Assembly (NCBI RefSeq): GCF_027244095.1
Contig: NC_069662.1
Coordinates: forward strand, 18,564,501 to 18,628,500
From: Hemicordylus capensis
Lineage: Eukaryota; Chordata; Lepidosauria; Squamata; Cordylidae
Direction: 5' to 3'
Length of the DNA stretch: 64,000 nt
The notes beneath the pieces were generated by a model, which had not been told where the DNA came from, made no database searches, and saw only the letters and a list, made by a program, of their open reading frames with translations. A program made the position numbers and the translations under genes. Shown here piece by piece: positions 37,567 to 47,600 of this stretch. Positions within the stretch are counted from its first letter, which is position 1. Each line of letters opens with the position of its first letter.

Positions 37567-40500
37567 GTGAGTTATGGGCGTGCATGCTCACGTGGGGACA
37601 CACACACCCACACACACACCCTTGCCTCCATGGAGTTTCAGGACAGACAAAAGAGAAGTGGCTTTTCACAGAGCATGTGGTAAGGCTCCTTTATTTTTTA
37701 ACAGAGATGTGACAGGCATCAGTCTAACAAGTGCAGTTTTTTTTTTCCCCACCGATGCAGCCCAAAGCAGCTCTTGTTGAATTACTGCATGCCAAGTTAC
37801 AGGCAGAGGAGCCCTGTCAGAAAACAGGAGACAGCCCTAATCTGGATGCTAACTGAGCAAAGAGGCACCCTTCAAAGTGTTGATTCTCTTATATTTAGCA
37901 GGGGGAGAGCAACTGGTCCTATCCAGCCCCAGAACAGCATTCCTTTAGTGGCTGTTGCTGGTGTCTACTTCATGTTCCGTTTGGGACAGGGAAACCTTTT
38001 CTTTGGGGACAGCCTCTTTTGGGACAGGGAACCATCATATCTATTATTTATTTTTCTTTGTAAACCACTTCGAGAACTTTTGTTGAAAAGTGGTATATAA
38101 ATATCAGTAGTAGAAGTAGAAGGTACATGTCTGAGCCCTTTAAAACCTGTATGTAGAGGACCCCCCCCCAATAAGCAGCGATGACACCAGAAAATCAAAT
38201 GGAGGGGGCACAGAAGGGGCAAAGTGTGTTTTTGGGTGGACAAGCTTTGTCCCATATGTTAGATTTCTGAAACAGAAATCGGGGGCTGCTGTGGGGGTGG
38301 GGGGGAAAGTACTTTTCTGCGAGGCCCTTTCCCCCCTTCTGCCCTGCTCTTTAGCTACCCATGCCCCAAATGCTCTCACGGAGATGCCTCAGAATATTGT
38401 CCTTTTCCAGGAACAACCTGGATGCAAGAAATCCTCACCCTGATCCACTGCAATGGCAACCCCACTTATTCATTGTCAGTGCCCTCCTGGGAACGGGTGC
38501 CCTGGATTGAACAGAACATGGCAGCTGGATACCTGGAGAACCGTCCCTGCCCACGCCTCATATCCTCTCACTTGCCACACACGCTCTTTCCGGAATCTTT
38601 CTTCACCTCGCAGGCAAAGGTGATTCTTTGGGTTGGGTGGAGGTTGCGGGTGGCACCATTGCTGCTGTTAGAGAGCTCATCAGCACATGGGGTTGAGTGC
38701 AGAAGCCGGTGTCCGGCCCTGATTGGTTGGAGGCAGCGGTGGTGGTTGGCACCTCCTCCTGGTCCTGATTTGGGCCTTGGAAAGGGTAGGAGGAACTTGC
38801 GTCTCCTGGCCACTGATTGGGTCTCTCTAGGGAGGTCTGCCTCACGGAGACCATAATTGGAATAGAGTTGCTCCAATGCCTGACAGCCTTCTCTTCCAGG
38901 CCATTTACACTGTCCGTGACCCCAGGGATGTCTGCGTGTCACTCTATTATTATGCCAAGATGTCTTCATTCCTGAACTACAAGGAAGATTTTGGGGAATT
39001 CACTGAGATGTTCTCTGCAGGAAAAAGTATGTGGACAGAAGCCAGTCACTAGGACTCCTGGGTTCTCTGGGAGGGTAGTGGGGTGTAGCATTTGTTAGGG
39101 GGTGTCAGGGTCAGAGGCTGTACACAGGCTTCAGTCCCTCCTCCATCCTCCTGGTCCTACTATTCCTATTTCCTCCTTTCCTCCTCTTGTGAAGCAAGAT
39201 CCTCAGCAACAGAGCACATTTATACTGTTTTTCAGCAGAAATCCTGCCAATGCAATGCTTTTGATTTCCTAGTAAGTCACAGGGCTGACTTAGAGGAAAT
39301 GGAAGGCACAATTAACAGATCTGATTGGCCCATTCTTGCTTCTGGGTTACGTTCCCCTGACCTGAAATCAGCCACATCTAAGGTCAAACATAATAAGGCA
39401 GTTTGCACAACCATACACTGGGTAGGAGATGAGTCCTACCCAGTTTCGGGAGTTGGGCACACTCCTATTTTGCACTCGTGTGCTTGTAAAAAGCAAGGCC
39501 AGAGAAGGGGAACTTGGTCATGAAGCTGCAGCTGAGAAGGATGAACACATCCTACCCGGATTCTGTCCCCAGCTTCAGAATGAGTTAGGAAGAAAAATCA
39601 TCCTACCCAGCTGGAGCTTAGCTCACACTCAAGCTCCTCACCTCCGATCTTGTTTTTAATGGACACATGATCAAATATTGGGAGTGTGCAGAGCTCCCGA
39701 ATGAGGGTAGGAAGCTTCTCCTACCCTAATGTAGATCGTGTGAACTGCCATAATGTAGATGTCACATCTGCTCACACTGTCTGCTATGGCTGTTAGAGTA
39801 GATTCTCTTTCAACACTTTTCCCTCTCTCTAATTCACCTCTGTGAATGTGTCAGTGAATTATAGGCTGAATTATAGCCAGTGTACAAGATTTTAAATCAG
39901 GGGTTCTCAAACCAATATCCCCAGATAGTGTTAGACTACAATTACTATTATCCCCAGCCAGACTGACCAAAGGAGAACCATCTTATTTTCCCCCGTGTAA
40001 ACCTCTTTGAGAACTTTTTGTTGGAAAGCAGTATTAAGTATTAGTAGTTTTATATCAAAGTGTTAAAATTGTATTTGTTTTCCCCAGTTCTTTTTGGCTC
40101 CTGGTTTGATCATGTCAAGGGCTGGTTGACGTACCGGAATCAGACAAATTTTCTGCTTCTGACTTATGATGAATTGCTTAAGGTGAATGGCTTAAATATG
40201 ATTAATATACATATTATTTTTAGGCCTTCATTCCCTCCTGCCCCAGGTTAGATCTATGGGCCATTCTAGCCCCAGAATCAGGCTATGGCATTCCAGATTC
40301 AACCCATGATGTCCCATCTTCCCAGGACCTCCGGGGCAGCGTTACCCGCATCTGCCAATTCCTGTGCAAGGACTTGGATGCATCAGCTGTTGACTCTGTT
40401 GTAGAAAACGCCTCCTTTGAGATGATGAAAGGCAACAAGATGGTAAATTACAGCCTCGTGCCCGAAGATATTATGAACCAAAAAGTCAGCCCCTTCCTCC

Positions 40501-40753
40501 GAAAAGGTAAAACTGAGAAAAAGTGCTTTGGGGAGTATCTGCACTTCTGCTCCCTTCCAGCAGGTGATGCTATTTGGTAGGTGCTTTTCCCCATCTCCAT
40601 CTTCCTCTTGCAGGGATTTCTGGGGACTGGAAAAACCATTTCTCACCAGAACAGAGTGCTGCGTTTCATCGCCTCTACCAGGAAAAAATGAAAGATGTGG
40701 GGATCAAATTTTCCTGGGATGAACTTCAAAGCGGAATCCACCAGGAACTTTGA
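37422..40753 (+). CDS. SULT2B1-like: Cytosolic sulfotransferase, SULT2 type (SULT2B1-like), 6 coding exons
   Basis: Joined exons 37422-37566, 38411-38619, 38900-39026, 40088-40182, 40326-40506 and 40614-40753 total 897 nt and encode 298 residues. The family transfers a sulfonate group from PAPS to hydroxyl groups of steroids and related small molecules in the cytosol. The 5'-phosphosulfate loop TYPKSGTTW lies at 44-52, the catalytic histidine is His102 in SSHLP, the RDPRDVCVSLY strand is at 124-134, FGSWFDHVKGW follows, and the 3'-phosphate loop RKGISGDWK is at 251-259. Internal exon sizes 209, 127, 95 and 181 nt are the classical SULT pattern. The dimerisation motif KxxxTVxxxE is degenerate (K259, S263-P264, A268). 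Assignment to SULT2 rather than SULT3 or SULT6 rests on remembered motifs (PSWERVPW, GSWFDHVKGW) and the neighbourhood, so orthology to SULT2B1 is only probable. There are no frame breaks. Confidence 0.93.
37892..38118 (+). repeat. TTTAGCAGGGGGAG repeat family, copy 2 (SULT intron)
   Basis: TATATTTAGCAGGGGGAGAG to CGAGAACTTTTGTTGAAAAG with a TATAAATATCAG end. It sits in the intron after the SULT start-codon exon. Confidence 0.75.
38411..38619 (+). CDS. SULT2B1-like: SULT exon, 209 nt
   Basis: Residues 49-118. Completes the PAPS loop (GTTWMQE), carries PSWERVPW and the catalytic SSHLP (His102), and ends FFTSQAK at a GTGATT donor. Confidence 0.95.
38900..39026 (+). CDS. SULT2B1-like: SULT exon, 127 nt
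   Basis: Residues 119-160. AIYTVRDPRDVCVSLYYYAK corresponds to the KVIYxxRNPRDVxVS segment that binds the 3'-phosphate of PAPS through Arg124 and Ser132. The donor is GTATGT. Confidence 0.95.
39898..39968. mobile_element. Half copy of the palindromic hAT-type MITE (SULT intron)
   Basis: AGGGGTTCTCAAACCAATAT then TTAGACTACAATTACTATTA and TCCCCAGCCAG: one degraded arm. Confidence 0.6.
40088..40182 (+). CDS. SULT2B1-like: SULT exon, 95 nt
   Basis: Residues 161-192, ILFGSWFDHVKGWLTYRNQ then TNFLLLTYDELLK. The acceptor is TCCCCAG and the donor GTGAATG. The length equals the conserved 95-nt SULT exon. Confidence 0.95.
40326..40506 (+). CDS. SULT2B1-like: SULT exon, 181 nt
   Basis: Residues 193-252, DLRGSVTRICQFL through NKMVNYSLVPEDI to PFLRK. 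The last residues begin the RKGxxGDWK loop, completed in the next exon. The donor is GTAAAA. Confidence 0.95.
40614..40753 (+). CDS. SULT2B1-like: SULT last exon
   Basis: Residues 253-298, GISGDWKNHFSPEQSAAF then HRLYQEKMKDVGIKFSWDEL, ending QEL-stop at 40751-40753. It completes the 3'-phosphoadenosine loop. The first in-scale AATAAA downstream is near 42193, beyond a CR1 fragment; whether it is the real poly(A) signal is unknown. Confidence 0.93.
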
Positions 40754-40967
40754 GGGGTTTTTTTAGAGGGAAACATTGGTGCTGCATTTTCCTTATTCTA
40801 ATCTATTTATATGCCAGTCTTTTTAGACCCACCTATTTCCTTTTACCCAATAAGCTCCAGTCCATTTTGGTGGAAAAGGGCATCTCAGCCATGGGCGCTA
40901 GTTCAGATTTCAGTGCAGATTCATTCCTTGAGCAATGGCCAGTAAAACCTCTTTATAATCTAAGACA

Positions 40968-41790
40968 AACCCTGCTGGATTAGACTAATAGCCTATCTAG
41001 TCCAGCATCCTGTTTCCCACTGTGGCCAGCCAGCTATTTTGAGAAAGCCCACAAAAAGGGCTTGAAGATAATAGTGCTCCCCCTACTGCTGCTCCCCAGC
41101 AACTGCTATACAGGGGTATACTGCCTCTGAATCTGGAGGCTCCAACTAGCTGTTGTGGCCAATAGCCATTGATAGACTTGACCTCCATGAGTTTGTCTAA
41201 TCCCCTTTTAAAGCCTGCTAGCTGGTAGCCATCACCACATCCTGTAGCAGTGAAGTCCATAGATTAAATATTTATTGTGTGAAGTACTCTTTAGGGTCTG
41301 TATTATTAGAGAGGGAGAAACCTTCTGCCCACTTTTTGCAAACTATGCATCATCTTATACTTGCTGACACACTGTGCAATAGTATGTCAGCCTTGTAATG
41401 TTGTCTTTGCAAAATTTGTTACCCAAGAGTAAGCCAATTATCTCAATGGGCTCACTCTTATGTAACACAACTTGCACAAATGCAGTGTTACTAGGCTGAT
41501 GTGCTTTTGTATGGTATGTTAGTTGCTGTTATTATGTCCCTAATCAATTGTCTTTTTCTAAGCTAAATAGCTAATTTCTTTAGCCTTTCCTCAAAGGGAA
41601 GGCAGTCCAGCTCTCTGATCATTTCAGTGAACTTTTAAACCTGTAACTTCCCAGTTCTGCCATATCCTCTTATGGGCAGCCAGAAATGTGCAGTTTTCCA
41701 AATGTGGCTGCAGCACATTTGTATAAAGGTATTATGATACTGGTATTTTTATTTTCTGTTCCTTTCCTAGTACTCCTATTAATCCCTAGC
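40968..41790 (-). repeat. CR1 LINE 3' region (antisense), downstream of the SULT
   Basis: CCTGCTGGATTAGACTAATA, GTCCAGCATCCTGTTTCCC and, further on, TTCCCAGTTCTGCCATATCC and CAAATGTGGCTGCAGCACAT are CR1 antisense. A stretch near 41340-41550 fits less well. Confidence 0.75.
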
Positions 41791-42647
41791 CCCCCTGAAG
41801 CAAACCTGAGGACCAGTTTATGCAGTCAACAGAATCAAGAGAAAAAGCTTTTCTTGGACTATACCACATCTGGCTGCAATGATGATGATGATGCTGAGGT
41901 TGCATGTTTGGATGCTTCCCTCATTACGTGTATATAGAAAACTAGCATGTCAGCCTTCTAAGCTAGTTTTCTACATACAGGGAATTTCATGAGGGAGCAC
42001 CCTCAAGGGGATAAATTGAAGCAAAGAATCCCAGGTTATCTTGTTTTCTCTGTCACTGCCTTAGACTGTATACTTCTGTGCCTCTTTTTGTTCCTTTGGA
42101 CAGCTAAGTTTAATGTTTTTGTTTTATTGCATCTATAAATTATTTTTTGTGGTCTCTGTCTGCTGGTTTGTTAAAACCGGTTTCCCCAAACTAATAAATA
42201 AAACAGTAATAGTTATCCTGACTGTCCACCAGATGGTGCTGTTGCTTTAGCCAGAACTAGGGCGTTTGGCGTTGGAAATGGTGGGTCTGTCACAACTACA
42301 CTTACAGGAAATGGTTTTAAACTGGTTTAACTGTCATGGCTTTCTCCAAAGAACTCTTAAAAGCTGCATTTCCCTATTCACAAGCTTCGTCTGGGATAAA
42401 GCCATGAAATATAAACCTCTTTGGGCTTTGTAGTTCATACTAGGCCTAAGTGACTCCTATAGAACTGGATCAAATTTTAGGGCCATTTCCCCTATTATGA
42501 TTCAGGCCTCATAGTTTCCACCCCAATAAGTGGATTAAAATGGCCTATAACTAGAGAACATTTACGTGACCAGCCTTCCACAAAAGCTCCAGGCCCCAAG
42601 GCAATTCTGTGCTCCCCAAGCCTGTGCTTCCCTGAGATAACCAATAT

Positions 42648-42649
<2 letters not shown>

Positions 42650-42692
<43 letters not shown>
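42650..42692 (+). repeat. (CTAT)n microsatellite
   Basis: About eleven CTAT units, between the SULT and NTN5. Confidence 0.92.
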
Positions 42693-42693
<1 letters not shown>

Positions 42694-42837
42694 ATCGTAT
42701 TTATAGACCACCTGATCTGTGTATCCCTAGGTGGTGTACATGTCTTTAAAATATTGGAGTAATGCCACATACCTGCCAACTGTCTTGATTTACCTGAGAC
42801 AGCAACAAATGTGCATGTTTCCCAGCTCACAGCCACA

Positions 42838-42858
42838 AAAGGGTTAGGGTTAGGGTTT
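42838..42858 (+). repeat. Short telomere-like motif
   Basis: Three consecutive GGGTTA units (AAGGGTTAGGGTTAGGGTTT). Too short to show telomere origin, but a perfect run. Confidence 0.6.
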
Positions 42859-43845
42859 TCACTGCTTCCCTCCCCCCACGTCCCTTCAGAGCGTCATCTG
42901 TGTCTGAGACATAGCTTTGAGGGAAGAGACAGACCATCAGTCATCTCTCTGAAGGGAGCCTGGCCACAAGGTCTCTCTCTCTGAGTGCATGGATTTCCAT
43001 TGCAGGAAAGCAGGGTCTGATTGCTTCATATCCCTGTAGAAAGGGTAGGATTATTTGACAGAGCACTGACTTTGCTTTTCAGAATAATTTCTTCAGTTTA
43101 TATAATATCTCTATAGAAAACGGTCAGATTATTTGACAGAGCACTGACTTTGCTATTCTGAGATCAGATTATTGCATTGGCTTGTTGTCATCTATTAGCT
43201 ATACACAGAATGCCTGCCTAGGGAGTGTGTGCTTTTTCTTTTTTCTTTTTGGTCACTATTTCTCATTCTGGGACAGCATCACATTGTCCCTATTTCTCAT
43301 TCTGAAATGTTAGCAAGTATGATACCATTAAAAAAAAAACCATGTCTCTAATCTTCTCAGTACCAGCGCAAATCAGAAACACTCAGCTTGGAGCCTAACC
43401 TTTAGTCCTTGTTTCTCTGCATCTTCCCTCCCTCACATATCCCATATTTATCAGGAACAAAGCCGTGGTTTTGAAAAAAATATATTTCATGTCATTCTGT
43501 ATATTTCAACAAGTACATCCTAGGCTGGAAGCCTGGCAAAAGACGATTCGAGATTGTTCCGTTCCCCTCTTGGTCTTTTGGGGTGGTGAGGAATATCTGA
43601 GAAGGCCCCACACCTTCCGTTGGCAACCTGGATCAACACTCTATCTATCCTCCCCCTTCCTTCCACCATTGCCTCATGTTTCATGTCTGCCTGTTTAGCA
43701 GTCCTTGTATGCCTCACGGCCAAATTTGACAGCCTGACTGCACCCAGATATTTTCCGTTGGCAGGGCCTAAGGCAAGTTCTTGTCTCTCAGCCTCAGTCC
43801 CTGCTAACTAGGCAAAGAGGTGCCATTCAAAGTGGTGATTCTTTT

Positions 43846-44066
43846 ATATTTAGCAGGGGGGAGAGCAACTGGTTCTATTCAACCTCAGCAGAGCATCCCT
43901 CCAGTGGCTGTTGCTGGTTTCTGCCTTGCATTTCTTTTTAGACTGCGGACCCTTTGAGGGATAGAGAACCATATTCCTATTCTTATTCTTTCCCCACGTA
44001 AACTGTTTTGAGACCTGGTTTGTTGAAAAGCAGTATATAAATAACAATAGTAGTAGTAATAGTAGT
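43846..44066 (+). repeat. TTTAGCAGGGGGAG repeat family, copy 3
   Basis: TATATTTAGCAGGGGGGAGA to TTGTTGAAAAGCAGTATATA, between the SULT and NTN5. It is a direct relative of the copies at 35893 and 37892. Confidence 0.75.
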
Positions 44067-44365
44067 CCCTCAATCTGTAAAAGGAGAACAATAGTCACCT
44101 CACCACACAGGCCTTTTGGGAGGATGGAGGAGATGAGAAGGGCCATGTGTACTCAGAACTAAGAAAGGACGAAAACCCCCAAATTGCCACCAGTTTCATT
44201 TTGGGATTGGTGTCTCCTAAGTACAGTTTCCCCCATGCTCAATGGCAGAAGTGAATAGGGGGTACCTCAAAGCACTTGAACCAGGAAGTTGCACATTTGG
44301 CCCTTTTCCTTCCCCCTAGCCCTCACTTCTTCCGCCCAATTCCCCACCACCACTGCCATGATGGC

Positions 44366-44694
44366 TCAGACAATCCGGCATTTTCCTCGTCTGCTCTGCT
44401 GCTGGAAACTGCGCAGTTTGTGTGCCCAAGCATCCCTCCAGGGCAGGGCGAGGCTGTTTTTATCAAGGATTAACCGGGCAGGGTCAGGAGACTCTTCATC
44501 GTTGCCAATAACCAGGTAAGCTTTGCCAACTTGGAGGTGGAGGCATCGGCACACCAAATCCTGCTCAGGCACCCAGAGTGGCTGTTCGCCTCGCCGGATG
44601 GGCACATGACGCTGGCGGTAGACAGTCAGGACTGAAGCGGTGAATTGCCACCATGTGCCAGACTTCTCCATCGCCAATAGCTGTGCGTGGAGAA
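44366..44694 (-). CDS. NTN5: NTN5 exon 5 (NTR domain, C-terminus)
   Basis: 329 nt including the stop, residues 451-559. [56 protein letters not shown] and the end RRGKCRIV form the netrin C-terminal (NTR/C345C) module. The acceptor is ATGGCAG. Confidence 0.95.
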
Positions 44695-47600
44695 CTGCCA
44701 TTGAATGTGAGGGGTAGACAAAAAGAGAGAAATGACAATCAGGAAGTGAACTGCCACATTATATTGCTCACATTCTGGAGCTATGATGTCACTTCCTTTA
44801 CAAGCAATTCCCTCCCCAGCCTATTATTCTTATTTTCAGGAAATGATGTCATTTTCTGACATGGCACACCTTAAAAAATCAGTACTTCCCACAAAGCTTG
44901 TGCTTCCAGCAATGGTATATATATTTGGGGCGCAGTGCGTGTGCTCGCGCTCACACGTTTTTAAATGTCTGCTCAGCTAATTTTAGATCCCACTTAGGTT
45001 TAATCAGGAAGGTCCCATTCTGAATGCGGGTGCACACACACTGCCTTGATACTGCCGCCGAGAACAAAACCCATTCCACACACACATGGAAAACAGAACA
45101 CTGATGGGGGCGGGTGGGGTGGAGGTTGAATGATGACATCACTTCCTGAATTAACAAGCCTGCACATCTCACTTCATTTTCTCTTATAGGTGGGATTTTC
45201 TCAGTGTTTCTCATTTCAAGACTATGATATCAACTGAAGCTAGATTTTGTTGGGGCTTCCTGGAAGGTTTGCTTTTTGCTGCTATAACATCAAGTTCTGA
45301 TTTAGTTTGCTTGGTAGCACAATTCCAGCAAGTGGGATTGGGGGGCTGGGGGCCTTGTGGGGAGCTGTGAGTTGGGGATGCAGTTCAGTATTACCATAAT
45401 CCTTCTTGCAGTAGTTTTTCAGGTTCATCTGGACACGTCCTCGTGGCGGCTTGCAGTGGGTTTGACATTCAGTGCCTGGTGAACATTTAGAGTTAGGCTG
45501 AGTGTAAACTATCCCTTTTAACTCTTTCCCAATCAGCCCTCCCCTTGTCCCAGGAAATGAGAGGTCTAGCATCATCAATGATATAGACTTGGGAAGACTA
45601 TGTCCCCAGATAGTCTCTGAAATTTCTCTGGGGGAGAATGGCGGGGGGGGGGGGGGATTCTGAGGAATTTCTACTAAATTTTTGAATATTCTCTGAAATT
45701 CTCCGAAGGATCTTTTTCTTCAGCTGACTTTCCAGAAATAACATTGCCACCCGCCACCATATGATCCTCATTCAGGAGAAGAAAATAAAGCGGGCATGGG
45801 GGGGGGGACACACCAACCAGCCACCACTGAGCAGGACAGAAACAACTGAGACTTCTGGGATCGTTGCCTGTTTTCTATAAAAGGGCAAGAGAATCACTCC
45901 ACAAGCAGCTGGTAGAATCTATATAATCTTACAACCATGTTTATGAACAGGTTTATGAACCTGTACATGCTCAGGAACTGTGGACGGATTGATGCAAAGT
46001 GGATTGGGACCTTACACTCAGATCGTGCTCTGTGAAGAGTATGTATAATTCAGTGACAGGCCTCACTGAATGAAGGGGGAGACAGGTGTACTGAATACCT
46101 GTTAATGACTCTTCCCTTTGGTTTGCAAAACAATTGTCAGCTGCTCAAGGGCCTTTAGAATTGCAAATCAACATGTTCAAACTCTAGCCTACATTTGTCG
46201 AGACAGCGAAGGACTTTGTTTCTCTGATCTATGATTTTGAAAAGGAATATGATATTGTTCATAAACTTGGCTATCAATCACTTATGCACCCTTTTTGCAA
46301 AAAAACAGAAGTCTCAGTAGATTGGGGTTTTCTGGTGGGAAGGTGTTCTCAAGATCTGTTTTCTCTGTTAGCCGTGCCCCCAAGGAGACATCTATGGATA
46401 TGCATATTATTCCTGTGTGAAGAAATTTGTGAAGTGAGAATATGTGAATCAGAGAATAAAGCTCTTAAGCATTCTCTCCCCCCCCCCCCGCAGGTGAAGA
46501 ATATTAAAAACAAACAAACCAAAAATCAGAAGTTGGAGAATATTCTTATCCTTCTCTAGATGATAATCTCTCCTTGTTAGACCCAGAAGCATCTGGCCTA
46601 CCTCACATTTAGGCTTGGAGCAAGAGCTGATGATATGCCATGTAAGTGACACATAGCTGTCCTCAGCCATATGCATGCCTATGATCATATGGGGAATCTA
46701 TGCCTGTGATTAATGCACCTGATCGTGTACCCATGTTTTGGGAGAGCAGCACTATACAAAGGAACTGCTGGCAGCTGCAATTTCTGCCATCGCAGCATGG
46801 CTTTTCCCTGCCACTGTGATCATGCTCATGCTGTGGTTGTATCTGTGTACAACCTAGCTCGTGTCTCCATTTGTGATGATGATGGATGTGTGCGTGGCGT
46901 GGAGCAAGCCCGTGGCTGGTGGGTGATCATTAGAAGCAATTAACGGTGTGCGCCAATGCAGGGCACTCCCAACTTTCCCCTTCCATCATTAGTTCCAGCT
47001 GTTCCTTTATAATTCAAAATGGCTGCCAGTTTAAGGGACAAAGCCACACAGCAGAAAAGTATGGGCAACGGAGAGGGGAAGTACTTCTGTAAAATGAGGC
47101 ACTGAGAGTCGTGAGAACCCAAGTAAATCTCACACATACGCCATAATCCTTCCCAAAGGTGCTACCTATCTTAGAGTTCCTAACCCTTAAAATAAAAAGT
47201 GGGTGTGTGGGTGGGTGCTAATCCATGTGGGGCCCAAAGTGGGTCTCTTGCATATGGGGAGGGCATAGTCCTCTGCCCTCCTCCCCACCCAGAGAGTTTA
47301 GAAGGGCACAGCCTGGAACAAAAGTGGTATATCCAGCTGCTTTGGGGACTTTTAAACTGTTCTAAGACCCTTTTTGTTGGAAAGCAGTATGTGAATATTT
47401 TAAATGATAATAAGGTGCCGGATCTACACAAAATGATTGGAGTGGAGGAGGGGTGCCTTTGCCTTTGCCTTTGCTTTCCCTTGGCAAACCTACCTATCAT
47501 CAAGAGTAGTAACTGTGTCTTATCTGCTTCCCTTTTCTTCCCACAAGAGGGATTAAATAAGTCAATAGCTGCAGCAGCTTGCTGTCTGTTTTCAAAGGCA

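Larger units (their letters stand above)
41800..43840. other. SULT-NTN5 intergenic, mostly unassigned
   Basis: Holds a CTAT microsatellite and the telomere-like motif. AATAAATAAAA near 42193 could be a poly(A) signal for the SULT. No further exon was recognised. Confidence 0.4.
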
